Assembly: GCA_903929755.1 (NCBI GenBank)
Contig: CAIYVZ010000206.1
Coordinates: 49,964 to 113,963 of the forward strand
Reading direction: 5' to 3'
Origin: an uncultured Acidobacteriia bacterium
GTDB taxonomy: Bacteria; Acidobacteriota; Terriglobia; Bryobacterales; Bryobacteraceae
Length of the DNA: 64,000 nt
The position numbers and the translations under genes are program-made. Of this stretch, positions 9,308 through 18,453 are shown piece by piece. Position 1 is the first letter of the stretch. Each line of letters opens with the position of its first letter. The notes below the pieces were generated by a model that was not told the origin of the DNA, did not search any database, and saw only the letters and a list, made by a program, of their open reading frames with translations.

Positions 9308-10576
9308 ATGTCAAAGAAGACCACGGTAGGCATTGCCCACTCGGACGCCGATCTCGGCAAACCCGGCGAATACACCCGCGAGCAGCTGGATCGCGTGAAG
9401 GAAATGATCCGGGGCATCGCCGATCAGACCATGGGCGGCATGCACAAGATCGTCAAGAAGGGCGACAAGGTCCTAATCAAGATCAACACCGTCATCCCCA
9501 TCGACCCGAACGAGGGGTTCACCACCGATCCACGCATGCTGGAAGCGCTCATCGAACTCGTCCAGGAACAGCAGCCCTCGCGCATCCGGATCGGCGAACG
9601 CTGCGCCATGGGCGGCGATACGAAGAATGCCATGGACGTCTGCGGGATCACCGCCGTGGCGGAACGCACCGGAGTTGAACTCTGCCCGTTCGACAACGAG
9701 CCGTTCGACATGTTCAAGATCGACCGGCCCATTAGTTTCAACGAATTCCCCGTCCCGCGCGCCGTCCTCGAAGCCGATTGCTACATCGGCCTCCCGAAGA
9801 TGAAGGTCCACCTCCACACCACCTTCACCGGTGCCATGAAGCTCCAGTTTGGCAACCTGCCCGACTATGACTGGATGGTCCGCTGCCACAAAGATGACAT
9901 CTACCAGAAGATCTGCAACCTGACGCTGGCCGCCAAACCCACCTGGTTCATCATGGATTCCCTCTACGCCTGCCAGGGCAACGGCCCTTTCAGCGCGTAT
10001 CGTGACGATCTGATCAAGGATTTCAACACCCTCTGCGGCGGCCCCGATCCCGTTGCCGTCGATACCATCTGCGAAGCCCTCATGGACTGGGAAGACCCGG
10101 GTACCAACGTCCCCTCCACCATCCTGGGCGCCGCCGACGGCCTCGGCACCAATAACATGGACGAGATCGAACTCACTGGCGCCCCGCTCGACAAAGTGAA
10201 GCGCCGCTTCCGCCGCCAGAACAATAAGCTGCAGGGTTCCTTCAAGAATGTGAACGTGGTGATGGGCTCCACCTGCGAAGCCGGCTGCAAGGCCATCCTG
10301 CGGATTCAGCTCGATCAGGCTAAAGCCGCCGGAACTCTCGACAACCTGAAGCGCCCGGTCCACATTTTCACCGGCCTCCAGTTCGAAGAGATCAAGCCGG
10401 TTGACGGCGACGTCATCCTCTTCGGCGATTGCGCTAAACCACTTCTGGAGCGCTTCCCCAACGCGAAGTACTGGGGCGCCACCGAAGAGCACCCCAACTG
10501 CACCCCCATTTGGGCCAACATCCCTTCGCGTTCCATCGCGAACTACCTGCAAACGTTAACGGAGATATCGAGTTGA
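9308..10576 (+). CDS. DUF362 domain-containing protein
   Basis: A 422-residue cytosolic protein of the DUF362 family, a group of uncertain biochemistry often seen with iron-sulfur or redox modules. DUF362-type signatures include KKGDKVLIKINTV, ADCYIGLPKMKVHLHTTFTG, then AMKLQFGNLPDYD and PDPVAVDTICEALM. Six or more Cys residues are scattered (for example GSTCEAGCKA and FGDCAKP), but I see no regular ferredoxin CxxCxxC motif. The ATG at 9308 is the natural start; codons upstream to 9089 overlap the divergent TonB-domain gene and are not family-like. Its stop overlaps the TTG start of the transketolase-like gene (TTGA), so the two are translationally coupled. Confidence 0.82.
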   Translation: MSKKTTVGIAHSDADLGKPGEYTREQLDRVKEMIRGIADQTMGGMHKIVKKGDKVLIKINTVIPIDPNEGFTTDPRMLEALIELVQEQQPSRIRIGERCAMGGDTKNAMDVCGITAVAERTGVELCPFDNEPFDMFKIDRPISFNEFPVPRAVLEADCYIGLPKMKVHLHTTFTGAMKLQFGNLPDYDWMVRCHKDDIYQKICNLTLAAKPTWFIMDSLYACQGNGPFSAYRDDLIKDFNTLCGGPDPVAVDTICEALMDWEDPGTNVPSTILGAADGLGTNNMDEIELTGAPLDKVKRRFRRQNNKLQGSFKNVNVVMGSTCEAGCKAILRIQLDQAKAAGTLDNLKRPVHIFTGLQFEEIKPVDGDVILFGDCAKPLLERFPNAKYWGATEEHPNCTPIWANIPSRSIANYLQTLTEISS

Positions 10577-12639
10577 GGACGAGTTTCACAGCATCCCACG
10601 CCACACAAGTGCGCAAGGGTATTCTCAAGCTCCTGGAGATCAAGGATTCGGACATCCGCATCCTCACGCTGGAGCAATGCCGCGATGCGGCTGATAAAGG
10701 CCTCCACGCGGGCGGCGCATTTTCCGCCACCGTGCCACTGGTCTCGCTCTATTACGGCGGTTTCCTCGATATCGACGTCGAGAACCCCACCAAACGCGGC
10801 CAGGATATGTTCACGCTCAGCAAGGGCCACGCCGTAGCTGCCATGGCGTCCATCTACGCCGAACTGGGCTACTTCGACCGCTCTCTGCTGAAGGGTTCCC
10901 GCTCCTACGCCAGCATCCTGAACGGCCACCCCGGTCCCGTCCTGCCCGGCGTCCACATCGCTACCGGCCCCATGGGGCAGGGCATCGCCGTCGCCCAGGG
11001 TTTCGCCATCGCCGGCCACACCAGCCCGCGCTTCGATTCCTACGCGCTCTGCGGTGACGGCGAACTCCAGGAAGGCCCCGTCTGGGAAGCCGTCATGTTC
11101 GCCGGCCAGAAGAAGCTCGACAACTTCTGTGTCATGGTGGATCAGAACAACGGCCAGCTCGACATGGCCAACCGCATGATCTTCCCCACGCCGGATCTGG
11201 AAGCCGTTTTCGCCGCCTTCGACTGGAACGTCCACAGCTGCGACGCCACCCAGTATTCCTCCGTTTTCGACGCCCTCGACCAGTTCCGCAACGGAGTCCG
11301 CAACGGCAAGCCGACCGCCATCATCTGCCACACCTCCAAAGGTCATGGCGCGTTCTCTGACTTCCTCAACAAGCACAAGGTCACCGGGACCGATGCCCTG
11401 ATGGCGCAGGAACTTCGCCTCCAGGCCGACCAGCGCGCCGCCCGCGTCGCCGATTTCGACCGCTACGCCCGCGATTGCGACCGCGCCGCTCACGAAACCC
11501 TGCTCAACATCGCCGCGCGCATGAATCTCGACGTCGCCGCGGGCTTCACCCAGGTCGTCGGCCCCGTTCGCACCAAACGCGCCGAACCCCGCAACAAGCA
11601 GATCTGTTACGACGCGGCCCAGCTCCCGAAGTTCGACCCGAAGAAGGAATACGCCGCGCAGGACGTCATCACCGCGGCCATGAAGATCTTCGCCCGCGAC
11701 CCGCGCGTCATCTCCGTCGATTCCGATCTCGCCACCACCAGCGGTCTCGAAGCCGGCATCGCGGCGGTCGATCAAAAACGCGCCCTCAACGTCGGCGTCG
11801 CCGAAGCCAACATGATGAACCTCGGCGAAGCGTTTGCCGCCCTCGGCTATAACGCCTGGGTCAGCACCTTCTGCCCGTTCTTCGATTGGAAAGTGATGCG
11901 CCGCATCGCCGTCGGCCATCAGGAACGTCTCGAAGCGATAGCGGATCCCAAAAGCTGGCTCAGCGAAGGCCACGGCCTGGATCTCACCTACCTCGCCACC
12001 GCGCCCAACTTCGAAACCCGCACCAACGGCGCTACCCACATGGGGAACGACGACATCACCGTCTTCGATGGCATGGCCCATCTGAAGATCATCGACGTCT
12101 CCTGCCCCGAACAACTCCTCGGCATCATGAAGTGGATCGTGGCCGGTAACCAGGGCGTCACCTACGTCCGTGTGATGCGCACCGGCTCCGCTGTCATCTA
12201 TCCCACCGGCTACGAATTCCAGTTCGGTAAAGCCTCCGTCGTGCGCCAGTCCGAAACCGATTCCGCCGTCATCATCAGCTCCGGCCGAGGCGTTCACGAA
12301 GCCCTCTCCACTGCCGCCCGCTGCGCTGAAAAAGGCATCGGCGTCACCGTTATCGACATGCCGTCCGTCGATGAAGCCTGCCTCCTCAGGCTTTGCGATT
12401 CAGACAAGCTCGTCCTCTTCGCCGAGCAGAACAACGGCTATCTCTGGAACGCTTTTATCCGGACCGCCGCGAAGCATCGCAAAGCCTGGGCCGAACGCCT
12501 CCGAGTCCTCTCCATCAACACGCTCGACCAGCATGGCGAGAAGCAATTCATCCATTCCGGGACGTACGAAGAACTGCTCGACGCCTTCCATCTCTCCCCG
12601 GTACAGTTAGCGCAAGTCATTCTCGATAAAGTCGGATAA
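10573..12639 (+). CDS. Single-chain transketolase-like thiamine-diphosphate enzyme
   Basis: A 688-residue enzyme carrying both transketolase halves. The N-terminal ThDP domain has LSKGHAVAAM, HPGPVLPGVHIATGPMGQG and the ThDP/Mg motif from GDGELQEG to VDQNNGQ (about residues 160-195). The C-terminal pyrimidine-binding half starts near residue 355 with RDPRVISVDSDLATTSG, followed by VGVAEANMMNLGEAFAALGY. The start is TTG at 10573, with GGAG at 10561 at good spacing, and it overlaps the DUF362 stop. The substrate is unknown: coupling to DUF362 and cupin genes suggests a specialised ketol transfer rather than the housekeeping pentose-phosphate enzyme. That last point is inference. Confidence 0.82.
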   Translation: MRTSFTASHATQVRKGILKLLEIKDSDIRILTLEQCRDAADKGLHAGGAFSATVPLVSLYYGGFLDIDVENPTKRGQDMFTLSKGHAVAAMASIYAELGYFDRSLLKGSRSYASILNGHPGPVLPGVHIATGPMGQGIAVAQGFAIAGHTSPRFDSYALCGDGELQEGPVWEAVMFAGQKKLDNFCVMVDQNNGQLDMANRMIFPTPDLEAVFAAFDWNVHSCDATQYSSVFDALDQFRNGVRNGKPTAIICHTSKGHGAFSDFLNKHKVTGTDALMAQELRLQADQRAARVADFDRYARDCDRAAHETLLNIAARMNLDVAAGFTQVVGPVRTKRAEPRNKQICYDAAQLPKFDPKKEYAAQDVITAAMKIFARDPRVISVDSDLATTSGLEAGIAAVDQKRALNVGVAEANMMNLGEAFAALGYNAWVSTFCPFFDWKVMRRIAVGHQERLEAIADPKSWLSEGHGLDLTYLATAPNFETRTNGATHMGNDDITVFDGMAHLKIIDVSCPEQLLGIMKWIVAGNQGVTYVRVMRTGSAVIYPTGYEFQFGKASVVRQSETDSAVIISSGRGVHEALSTAARCAEKGIGVTVIDMPSVDEACLLRLCDSDKLVLFAEQNNGYLWNAFIRTAAKHRKAWAERLRVLSINTLDQHGEKQFIHSGTYEELLDAFHLSPVQLAQVILDKVG

Positions 12640-12640
12640 C

Positions 12641-13024
12641 ATGCCCGCACTCCACGAATCTCAAACTGAAGAACTCGACCTCCCCGGCCGCCACCTCCGC
12701 TGGGTCGCCAATCAGGAACTCATTGGCGCGAAACACTGCTCCTCCTGCGTGATCCGCGTGGAGGCTGGCCACACCGTCAAGCCCGCCCACTCGCACCCCA
12801 ACGGCGAAGAGCTCATCTACATCATCACGGGCACGGGACGCGTCTGGATTGAAGGCGAAATCTCGCCCGTAAGCGCGGGCAGCATCGTCCTCTTCCCGCA
12901 GGGCCATGTCCACATGCTGCAGAACAACGGGACTGAAGAAATGAAGGTCGTCTGCTTCTTCTCGCCCGCCACCGACCTCGATAACTACAAGATGTTCCCC
13001 GACGTAGAATTCCCGGATGCCTGA
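12641..13024 (+). CDS. Cupin domain-containing protein
   Basis: A 127-residue single-domain cupin. The metal-binding motifs are readable as PAHSHPNGEELIYIITGTG (first cupin box, two His and a Glu) and PQGHVHMLQNNG (second box with a His). Such proteins act as sugar isomerases, dioxygenases or small-ligand binders. The ATG is two bases after the transketolase-like stop, so it is the third gene of one operon. A sugar or sugar-acid substrate would fit the transketolase neighbour, but this is a guess from context. About 260 bases without a convincing gene follow. Confidence 0.85.
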   Translation: MPALHESQTEELDLPGRHLRWVANQELIGAKHCSSCVIRVEAGHTVKPAHSHPNGEELIYIITGTGRVWIEGEISPVSAGSIVLFPQGHVHMLQNNGTEEMKVVCFFSPATDLDNYKMFPDVEFPDA

Positions 13025-13285
13025 TTAGCGACGGGCCGATAGGCTCAGTGAGGCGGATGCGGGTAAGGTGAGGGAAAAACCTGGCTCTTGATGTTGGAAT
13101 GCTGCATCCGGGGTCTTGCAACTCGAGACATGCCCATCCGGGGCGATTACTTGCGCTACAAAAAGGAGCCGCCAGGAAGTTCTCATCAAGCTGCGGGAAC
13201 ACAACCTGACCGAATACATACGCTCCCTCAAGCAAAAACAGCCCCCCCGAGCGCGCCCTCCCCCATACTCTGATATAAAAGCAGG

Positions 13286-14230
13286 ATGCCCAGTAGAGTT
13301 CTGTCCTCCCTCTTCCTTCTCACCACCCTCCTCCCTGCCGCCGAATTCGTTCGGGTCCGCACTACCGACGGCGCCACCCTCGAAGGCACCACCACCGCGA
13401 AGGCCCTCGGCAAAATCCCCCTCACCCAAATTCTCTCTGTCCACACCGGAAGCCCCGCCACCGACTCCGAAACCGCCAAAATCACCGCTGGCTTCGCCGC
13501 CATTCAGGACAAAGACCGCGCCGCCCGCGACAAAGCCGTTGATGAGCTCACCGCCATCGGCCTCCCCGTCATGACGCCTCTCCTGAAGGCCTACAAAGAT
13601 ACCGACCAGCACGAACCCCGCCCCCTCTACCGCCTCTTCGAGCGCATCATGCCAAGCTACGCTGACGATTTCGACCGCACCCTCACCCTCGTCCGCCTCG
13701 CCAACGGCACCGCCCAGCGTCTCCCGCTCCCCGAGGGCAACCTCGACATCATCGATGCCACCGGAGCCAAAACCTCTCTTGCCTGGTCCAAAATTCGCAC
13801 CCTCGCCGTCCGCCAGAAGAACGTGAAGCGTGCTATGCAGGTCCACGCCCTGAAGCACTCCACCCAAATCGAATTCCTCGACACCGGCGTTATCCTCAGC
13901 GCCACCTCGAAAGCTACCCTCACCGCTCGCGGCATGGTCCGCCTCTCCTGGGAGACCGACAGCTGGGCCTCCGACGCCACCGGCATCAAGGTTCCCGGAG
14001 CCCCGGCCTATATGTCGAACCTCGTCGATGGCTTCCCCTTCGGCTCCCTCGTGGCCCGCGTAGAACCTGCCGGCGAAAACTTCCTCATCGGCAAATCCGC
14101 CAGCCTCACCGGCAAATCTGGCCGCCTCCGTCTCGCGGTCAACGATAGCCCCCACTGGCAGAACAATCTCGGTACCCTGTATGTCTCCATGACAGCCACC
14201 GACGCCTACGATATGGGTGACGCTCAGTGA
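13286..14230 (+). CDS. Secreted protein with C-terminal LecA/PA-IL-like sugar-binding domain
   Basis: A 314-residue exported protein (signal peptide MPSRVLSSLFLLTTLLPAAE). The N-terminal 240 residues have no family I recognise. They include RVRTTDGATLEGTTT, a short helical repeat-like part (AARDKAVDELTAIGLPVMTP) and a beta-rich region. The last 60 residues, with PFGSLVARVEPAGENFLIGK, SGRLRLAVNDS and NNLGTLYVSM, look like the calcium-dependent PA-IL/LecA-type carbohydrate-binding fold. The stop overlaps the GTG of the next gene (GTGA), so the two products are probably made together. The lectin assignment is by pattern only. Confidence 0.68.
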   Translation: MPSRVLSSLFLLTTLLPAAEFVRVRTTDGATLEGTTTAKALGKIPLTQILSVHTGSPATDSETAKITAGFAAIQDKDRAARDKAVDELTAIGLPVMTPLLKAYKDTDQHEPRPLYRLFERIMPSYADDFDRTLTLVRLANGTAQRLPLPEGNLDIIDATGAKTSLAWSKIRTLAVRQKNVKRAMQVHALKHSTQIEFLDTGVILSATSKATLTARGMVRLSWETDSWASDATGIKVPGAPAYMSNLVDGFPFGSLVARVEPAGENFLIGKSASLTGKSGRLRLAVNDSPHWQNNLGTLYVSMTATDAYDMGDAQ

Positions 14231-17200
14231 GAAGACCCGCACTCGCCGGTCTAACCTGCGTTCTTCTGGTCTTAGGCGCCACCCCTCCACCCACCGTCAC
14301 CAACCTCGATTTTTCGGGAACCTTCACTCGTTCCATACCCCTGACCGCCGGCAAGGCCATCGAAATCTCGGTCGGCCTCCCCGCGCCGTCCAAACTCCCG
14401 CCCAACGGCCGAATCGCCGTAGAATTCGCCGGTTATCGCAAAGTCCTCCACGCCCTCGACCCCGACTTCTACATCGTCTACAAAGCCCCTCCGTCTGACA
14501 AAGGAACGCCCGGCCCCGCCGAACTAAAAGTCACCCCCGTCGAAGACGAGGCCCCCCTCTTCAACCTCCCCCGCTGGCGTGAACCCGGCACCATCCAAAA
14601 AGTGGAAGCCTTCCCCACCCACACCCCCTGGAACAACGCCCACGTCCCCCTTCGCGTTGATATCCACCCCGTTGACTACGGCACTTCCCACCGCGGAACC
14701 ATCGTCGAAATGGAGCCCAACGACTCCCTCGCCCAGGCCCAGCCCATCACCCTCGCCGACAACGACACCCTCCACATCACGGGTTCCGCCGACGACATCG
14801 AATACTTCGACAACGGCAAGATCGGCACCTCCGGCCTCGACTGGTTCCGCCTCGAATACAAAGGCACCGCTCCCCGCCAGCTCACCGCCAACCTCCTCGT
14901 CACCGACCCCCTCGTGGTCGCCCAACTCCTCTGCTACACCGCCGACAGCAAGGAATACCGAGACGGAGCCAACCCCAACGAGCGCGTCCACCAGCAGACC
15001 GAAGGCCACCGTACCGAACTCACCCGCACCCTCCAGCCCGGCGGCGTCTACTTCCTCAAAGTGGAAGCCAACTCCCCCGGCTACGAAGTGGAACTCCGGG
15101 TCCGCCAGCCTGGGCCCTTCACTGATCCCCGCCAGGCCGTCAAAACCGCCATGTACGACCAGATTTCCCAGGTCGATGCCTGGCTCCAGAACCGCCCCCG
15201 GGGGGCTGCCGTCGAGCGCCGCATCCGTGACGTCGGCAGCCTCCTCGGCACCGGCTGCATGAGCTGCCACACCCAGTCCGGCGTCTGGGGTTCCGCCGTC
15301 GCCATGGCCAACGGTTACCGCATGGAAAACGTGGCTAACTACCGCCACCTAATGAATTTGATGTACGAATCCCTGCGCCCCACCAACGTCCTGCAGGACG
15401 CGGCCAACAACACCAGCCTCGCCCCCCTCGACCTCGGCGATGGCCCCGCCGGCACCCGTGCCGCAGGCTTCAACGTGGCCACAGTAGAGACCGTCGTCAA
15501 CGCCCGCCGCCTCCACTCCGCCCAGCAGATCCGCACCGCGAACTTCGTCCTTCAGTCCGCCGACCCCAGCGGGATCAACGCTGCAGGCCCCGGCTCCAAC
15601 GTCGGCCAGTCCGTCGTCTACCGCTTCGCCGGCCAGATCCTCAAAACCGCGTACTACCGCACTCACGACGAAAAATACCTCGCCGCCCTCGAAGAAAAGG
15701 CCGAAAAGCTCTTCAAAGTCACCCCCCGCTACACCGACGATCTCTCCAACCGCATCCTCTTCTTCAAAGACATCTTCCCCGCCAACTACCTGGCCATCCG
15801 CGAAGACTCCGACGCCGCCAAATCCCTCTGGGCCCGAGCCCAAACCCAAATCGCCGCCGACGCCAAGCGCCTCCGCGAGCTCCAGAAGCCCGACGGAGCC
15901 TGGGGCTTCAATCCCGCCGGATCCACAGAAACAATCGACACCGATCCAGCCCCCACCGCGCTGGCCCTAACCGCCTTCCAGTCACTTGGCTTCACAGATC
16001 AGGAGGCGACCGTAAAACGCGGCGTCGCCGCCCTCCTCAAACAACAGGAACCCTCCGGCCGCTGGAATAACAACGCCCTCACCGGCTTCGTCACCACCGC
16101 CTACGCCATCCACGCCCTCTCCCGCCTCTACCCAGAGACCCCTGTCGCCCCCACCCGCGCCGACTTCGAACCGCGCCCCAACGAATCTCTCGCCGACACC
16201 ATCGCCCGCTTCCGTGACATGGCCCAGCTCGGCCTCGGCCAAAACGACGGCCAGTTCATCGATCTCGTTCTCCCCGGTGCCACCAACCCGTCCCCCCAGG
16301 TCCGCTACTGGGCCCAAATCGCGCTCGGAGCCCTCCACAACGAACTCGGAATCCCGGCCCAAATTGCAGGCCTCGGCGACCCGATCAAAATGGTCCGCGA
16401 AGCCGCCCGCTGGGGCATGCGCCAAACCCTCCTGGACGACAAAGGCTGGGACCACCTCTTCTCCACGTACCAGAAAGCCGGCGACCTCACCCGCGAAGCC
16501 ATCGCCGGAGCCCTCATCATGCGCGCCGATGGCGTCCTCTCCCGCTCCGCCGTAGGCTTCCCCCGTCTCGTGGCCACCCTCGACCACATGATGAATCAGG
16601 ACCCCAGCCCCGCCGTCCGAGCCTGGGCCTCCCGCGCCGCCTGGAACTGGTGGATCTGGAACCCGCCGGTCCGCCCTGGTCTCAACCAGGCCTTCCTGAC
16701 CACCCTCGAACAGCCCGAGCCCTCCGCCCTCGCCGAAACCGCCAAACGCTTCCAGACCGAGTCGCTCTTCATCGCCAACGGCCAGCGCGCCAACGGCAGC
16801 CGCGAACACCAGTACCTGGAACTCAACCAGCTTTTCGAGACCATCACCAAACGCGTCGAAGCCGGCAACAGCAAACTCCTCGCGGCCCGCATCTCAAAGG
16901 TTGCCGCAACTTACTACAGCATGGCCGGAGGCGACGGAGGCCCCGGACAAATGGGCTACGTCACCCCCAAATCGGCCGAAATGGTCGGTAAAGCTCTTCT
17001 CAGCTATTGGAATGACGCCGAAACCGCCCACGACGAAAACGCCGTCCGTCTCGCCGTGGAAGCCTCCGCCAACGCCACGTACGACCCTCTCCAGCAGAAG
17101 GTCCTCCACTACTCCAGCAACGGCCCCGAAAACCTTCGCACCCTTGCCGCTACCTCTCTCTCGGACCCCCGCGTCATTGCCCTCCCAGGCACTCAGGAAT

Positions 17201-18216
17201 TCATCGAACCCCTCGTCGGCCAGATCCAGCGCGGAGCGCAAGAACAGGAACGCCGCGCCGAGCTCGCCGGAGGCCTCATTAAGCTCTTCTCCCGCGCCCG
17301 CTGGAATCTCCCCAAGACCGAAGAACAGCAGAACACCTTCTTCGGCCTCCTCGTCCCCCCCTTCCCGCCCGAACGCGGCAAGCTCGAAGAGAACACCCGC
17401 CCCCTCGCCCAAATGGACAAGGACCCCGCCGACTGGTACCTCGCCCGCAGCCTTGGCCAGGTCGTCCACAACAACCCCGACCTCCAGACCAAAGCTCTCC
17501 TCGATCGCTTCCCCAAGACTTTCCCGACGCCCATGGACGAGATGCTCTGGCTTCCCAGCATCAAGTGGCTCCTCACCCACGAAACCCCGCTCCCCGATGT
17601 CCGGGCTCCCAAATCCACCACCCCCGATAAACTGGCAGACCTCCGCGAGCGCAGCGTGAATCTCTACCTGGCCCAGCTCACCACCGCGAAGGTCGATTCC
17701 CGCCTCCGCAACCTGGCGCTCGCCCTCGCCGCCGACCCCCGAGTTAACTCTCACCCCAAAATCCGCCCCGTCCTCCAAAAGGTCCGCCCCGCCTACGCCG
17801 AACCCAACGTGCCCGAAGTCGAAGCCCTCTCCCCCGAATGGCGCACCAACTTCGAATACTTCCGCATGTGGTTCGCCCCGGAACTCAGCAAGACCAATCG
17901 GGAAGACGAGTTCGCCTGCCTCGGCTGCCACGGAGTAGCCGGCCGAGTCCCCTCCATGGGCCTCTCGCCTGCGGACGACAACGGGTATCTGTCGTCCAAA
18001 GCCCTCTACACCAACTTCCGGACGCTCATGGAACGAGTCAACGAAACCGACGTCGAGAACAGCAAACTCCTCCGCAAACCCCTCAACGTGCAAAGCGGAA
18101 AAGAAGACGGCCACCAGGGAGGCCGCCGCTTCACCCCCACGGACCGAGGCTACGAGATCCTCCGCCGCTGGGTCCTCGATACCGCAGCCCTAAAGCGAAC
18201 CCAGCCGCTGAAGTAG
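14227..18216 (+). CDS. Giant exported protein with two haem-c motifs and a terpenoid-cyclase-like toroid
   Basis: A 1,329-residue protein with an N-terminal signal segment (RRPALAGLTCVLLVLGATPP) and a GTG start inside the previous stop. A beta-rich N-terminal part contains a pre-peptidase-like region beginning EMEPNDSLAQAQPI (about 160-300). The first haem-c motif is C344-MSC-H348. An alpha/alpha-toroid-like stretch lies near 555-640 (KPDGAWGF, ALTAFQSLGF, GVAALLKQQEPSGRWN) and resembles prenyltransferase or squalene-cyclase repeats. A long helical region with HEAT-like character follows, and the second haem-c motif is C1231-LGC-H1235 near the end. Planctomycete- and acidobacteria-style cytochrome proteins have this mixed build. 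The function is unknown; periplasmic electron transfer tied to a large scaffold is an inference. Confidence 0.78.
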   Translation: MRRPALAGLTCVLLVLGATPPPTVTNLDFSGTFTRSIPLTAGKAIEISVGLPAPSKLPPNGRIAVEFAGYRKVLHALDPDFYIVYKAPPSDKGTPGPAELKVTPVEDEAPLFNLPRWREPGTIQKVEAFPTHTPWNNAHVPLRVDIHPVDYGTSHRGTIVEMEPNDSLAQAQPITLADNDTLHITGSADDIEYFDNGKIGTSGLDWFRLEYKGTAPRQLTANLLVTDPLVVAQLLCYTADSKEYRDGANPNERVHQQTEGHRTELTRTLQPGGVYFLKVEANSPGYEVELRVRQPGPFTDPRQAVKTAMYDQISQVDAWLQNRPRGAAVERRIRDVGSLLGTGCMSCHTQSGVWGSAVAMANGYRMENVANYRHLMNLMYESLRPTNVLQDAANNTSLAPLDLGDGPAGTRAAGFNVATVETVVNARRLHSAQQIRTANFVLQSADPSGINAAGPGSNVGQSVVYRFAGQILKTAYYRTHDEKYLAALEEKAEKLFKVTPRYTDDLSNRILFFKDIFPANYLAIREDSDAAKSLWARAQTQIAADAKRLRELQKPDGAWGFNPAGSTETIDTDPAPTALALTAFQSLGFTDQEATVKRGVAALLKQQEPSGRWNNNALTGFVTTAYAIHALSRLYPETPVAPTRADFEPRPNESLADTIARFRDMAQLGLGQNDGQFIDLVLPGATNPSPQVRYWAQIALGALHNELGIPAQIAGLGDPIKMVREAARWGMRQTLLDDKGWDHLFSTYQKAGDLTREAIAGALIMRADGVLSRSAVGFPRLVATLDHMMNQDPSPAVRAWASRAAWNWWIWNPPVRPGLNQAFLTTLEQPEPSALAETAKRFQTESLFIANGQRANGSREHQYLELNQLFETITKRVEAGNSKLLAARISKVAATYYSMAGGDGGPGQMGYVTPKSAEMVGKALLSYWNDAETAHDENAVRLAVEASANATYDPLQQKVLHYSSNGPENLRTLAATSLSDPRVIALPGTQEFIEPLVGQIQRGAQEQERRAELAGGLIKLFSRARWNLPKTEEQQNTFFGLLVPPFPPERGKLEENTRPLAQMDKDPADWYLARSLGQVVHNNPDLQTKALLDRFPKTFPTPMDEMLWLPSIKWLLTHETPLPDVRAPKSTTPDKLADLRERSVNLYLAQLTTAKVDSRLRNLALALAADPRVNSHPKIRPVLQKVRPAYAEPNVPEVEALSPEWRTNFEYFRMWFAPELSKTNREDEFACLGCHGVAGRVPSMGLSPADDNGYLSSKALYTNFRTLMERVNETDVENSKLLRKPLNVQSGKEDGHQGGRRFTPTDRGYEILRRWVLDTAALKRTQPLK

Positions 18217-18453
18217 CATTCTCATCTCAAAGGCAGAATAGCCCCTCCGCGGCCGAGCCCCGGCCTGTCCGCCAAACGGGGCTTCACGCCTGCCCCTACC
18301 CGCTCCGGCATGTTTTTTGTGTCGATCAGTCAGGGCGTACGCACTTGCCCGGGGCTCAGGAACCTTCTTTCCGCCGTCCGCCTTCATGCTGGAATGGTCG
18401 CCTGCTCGGACTTTTCGTGAATTCTCTTGTACGGGGTATAGAATGCGAGGCAA

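Noticed and set aside
10543..12297. 584-codon minus-strand frame opposite the transketolase-like gene
   Set aside because: Compositional shadow of a GC-rich gene; no signal, no motifs and the sense strand is fully family-like.
13088..13273. Small plus-strand frames between the cupin and lectin-like genes
   Set aside because: Composition looks non-coding, there is no ribosome site and no family resemblance; treated as intergenic.
18256..18283. GC-rich hairpin (AGCCCCG with CGGGGCT) as a terminator after the giant gene
   Set aside because: The 14-base loop is long and there is no U-tract after either arm.
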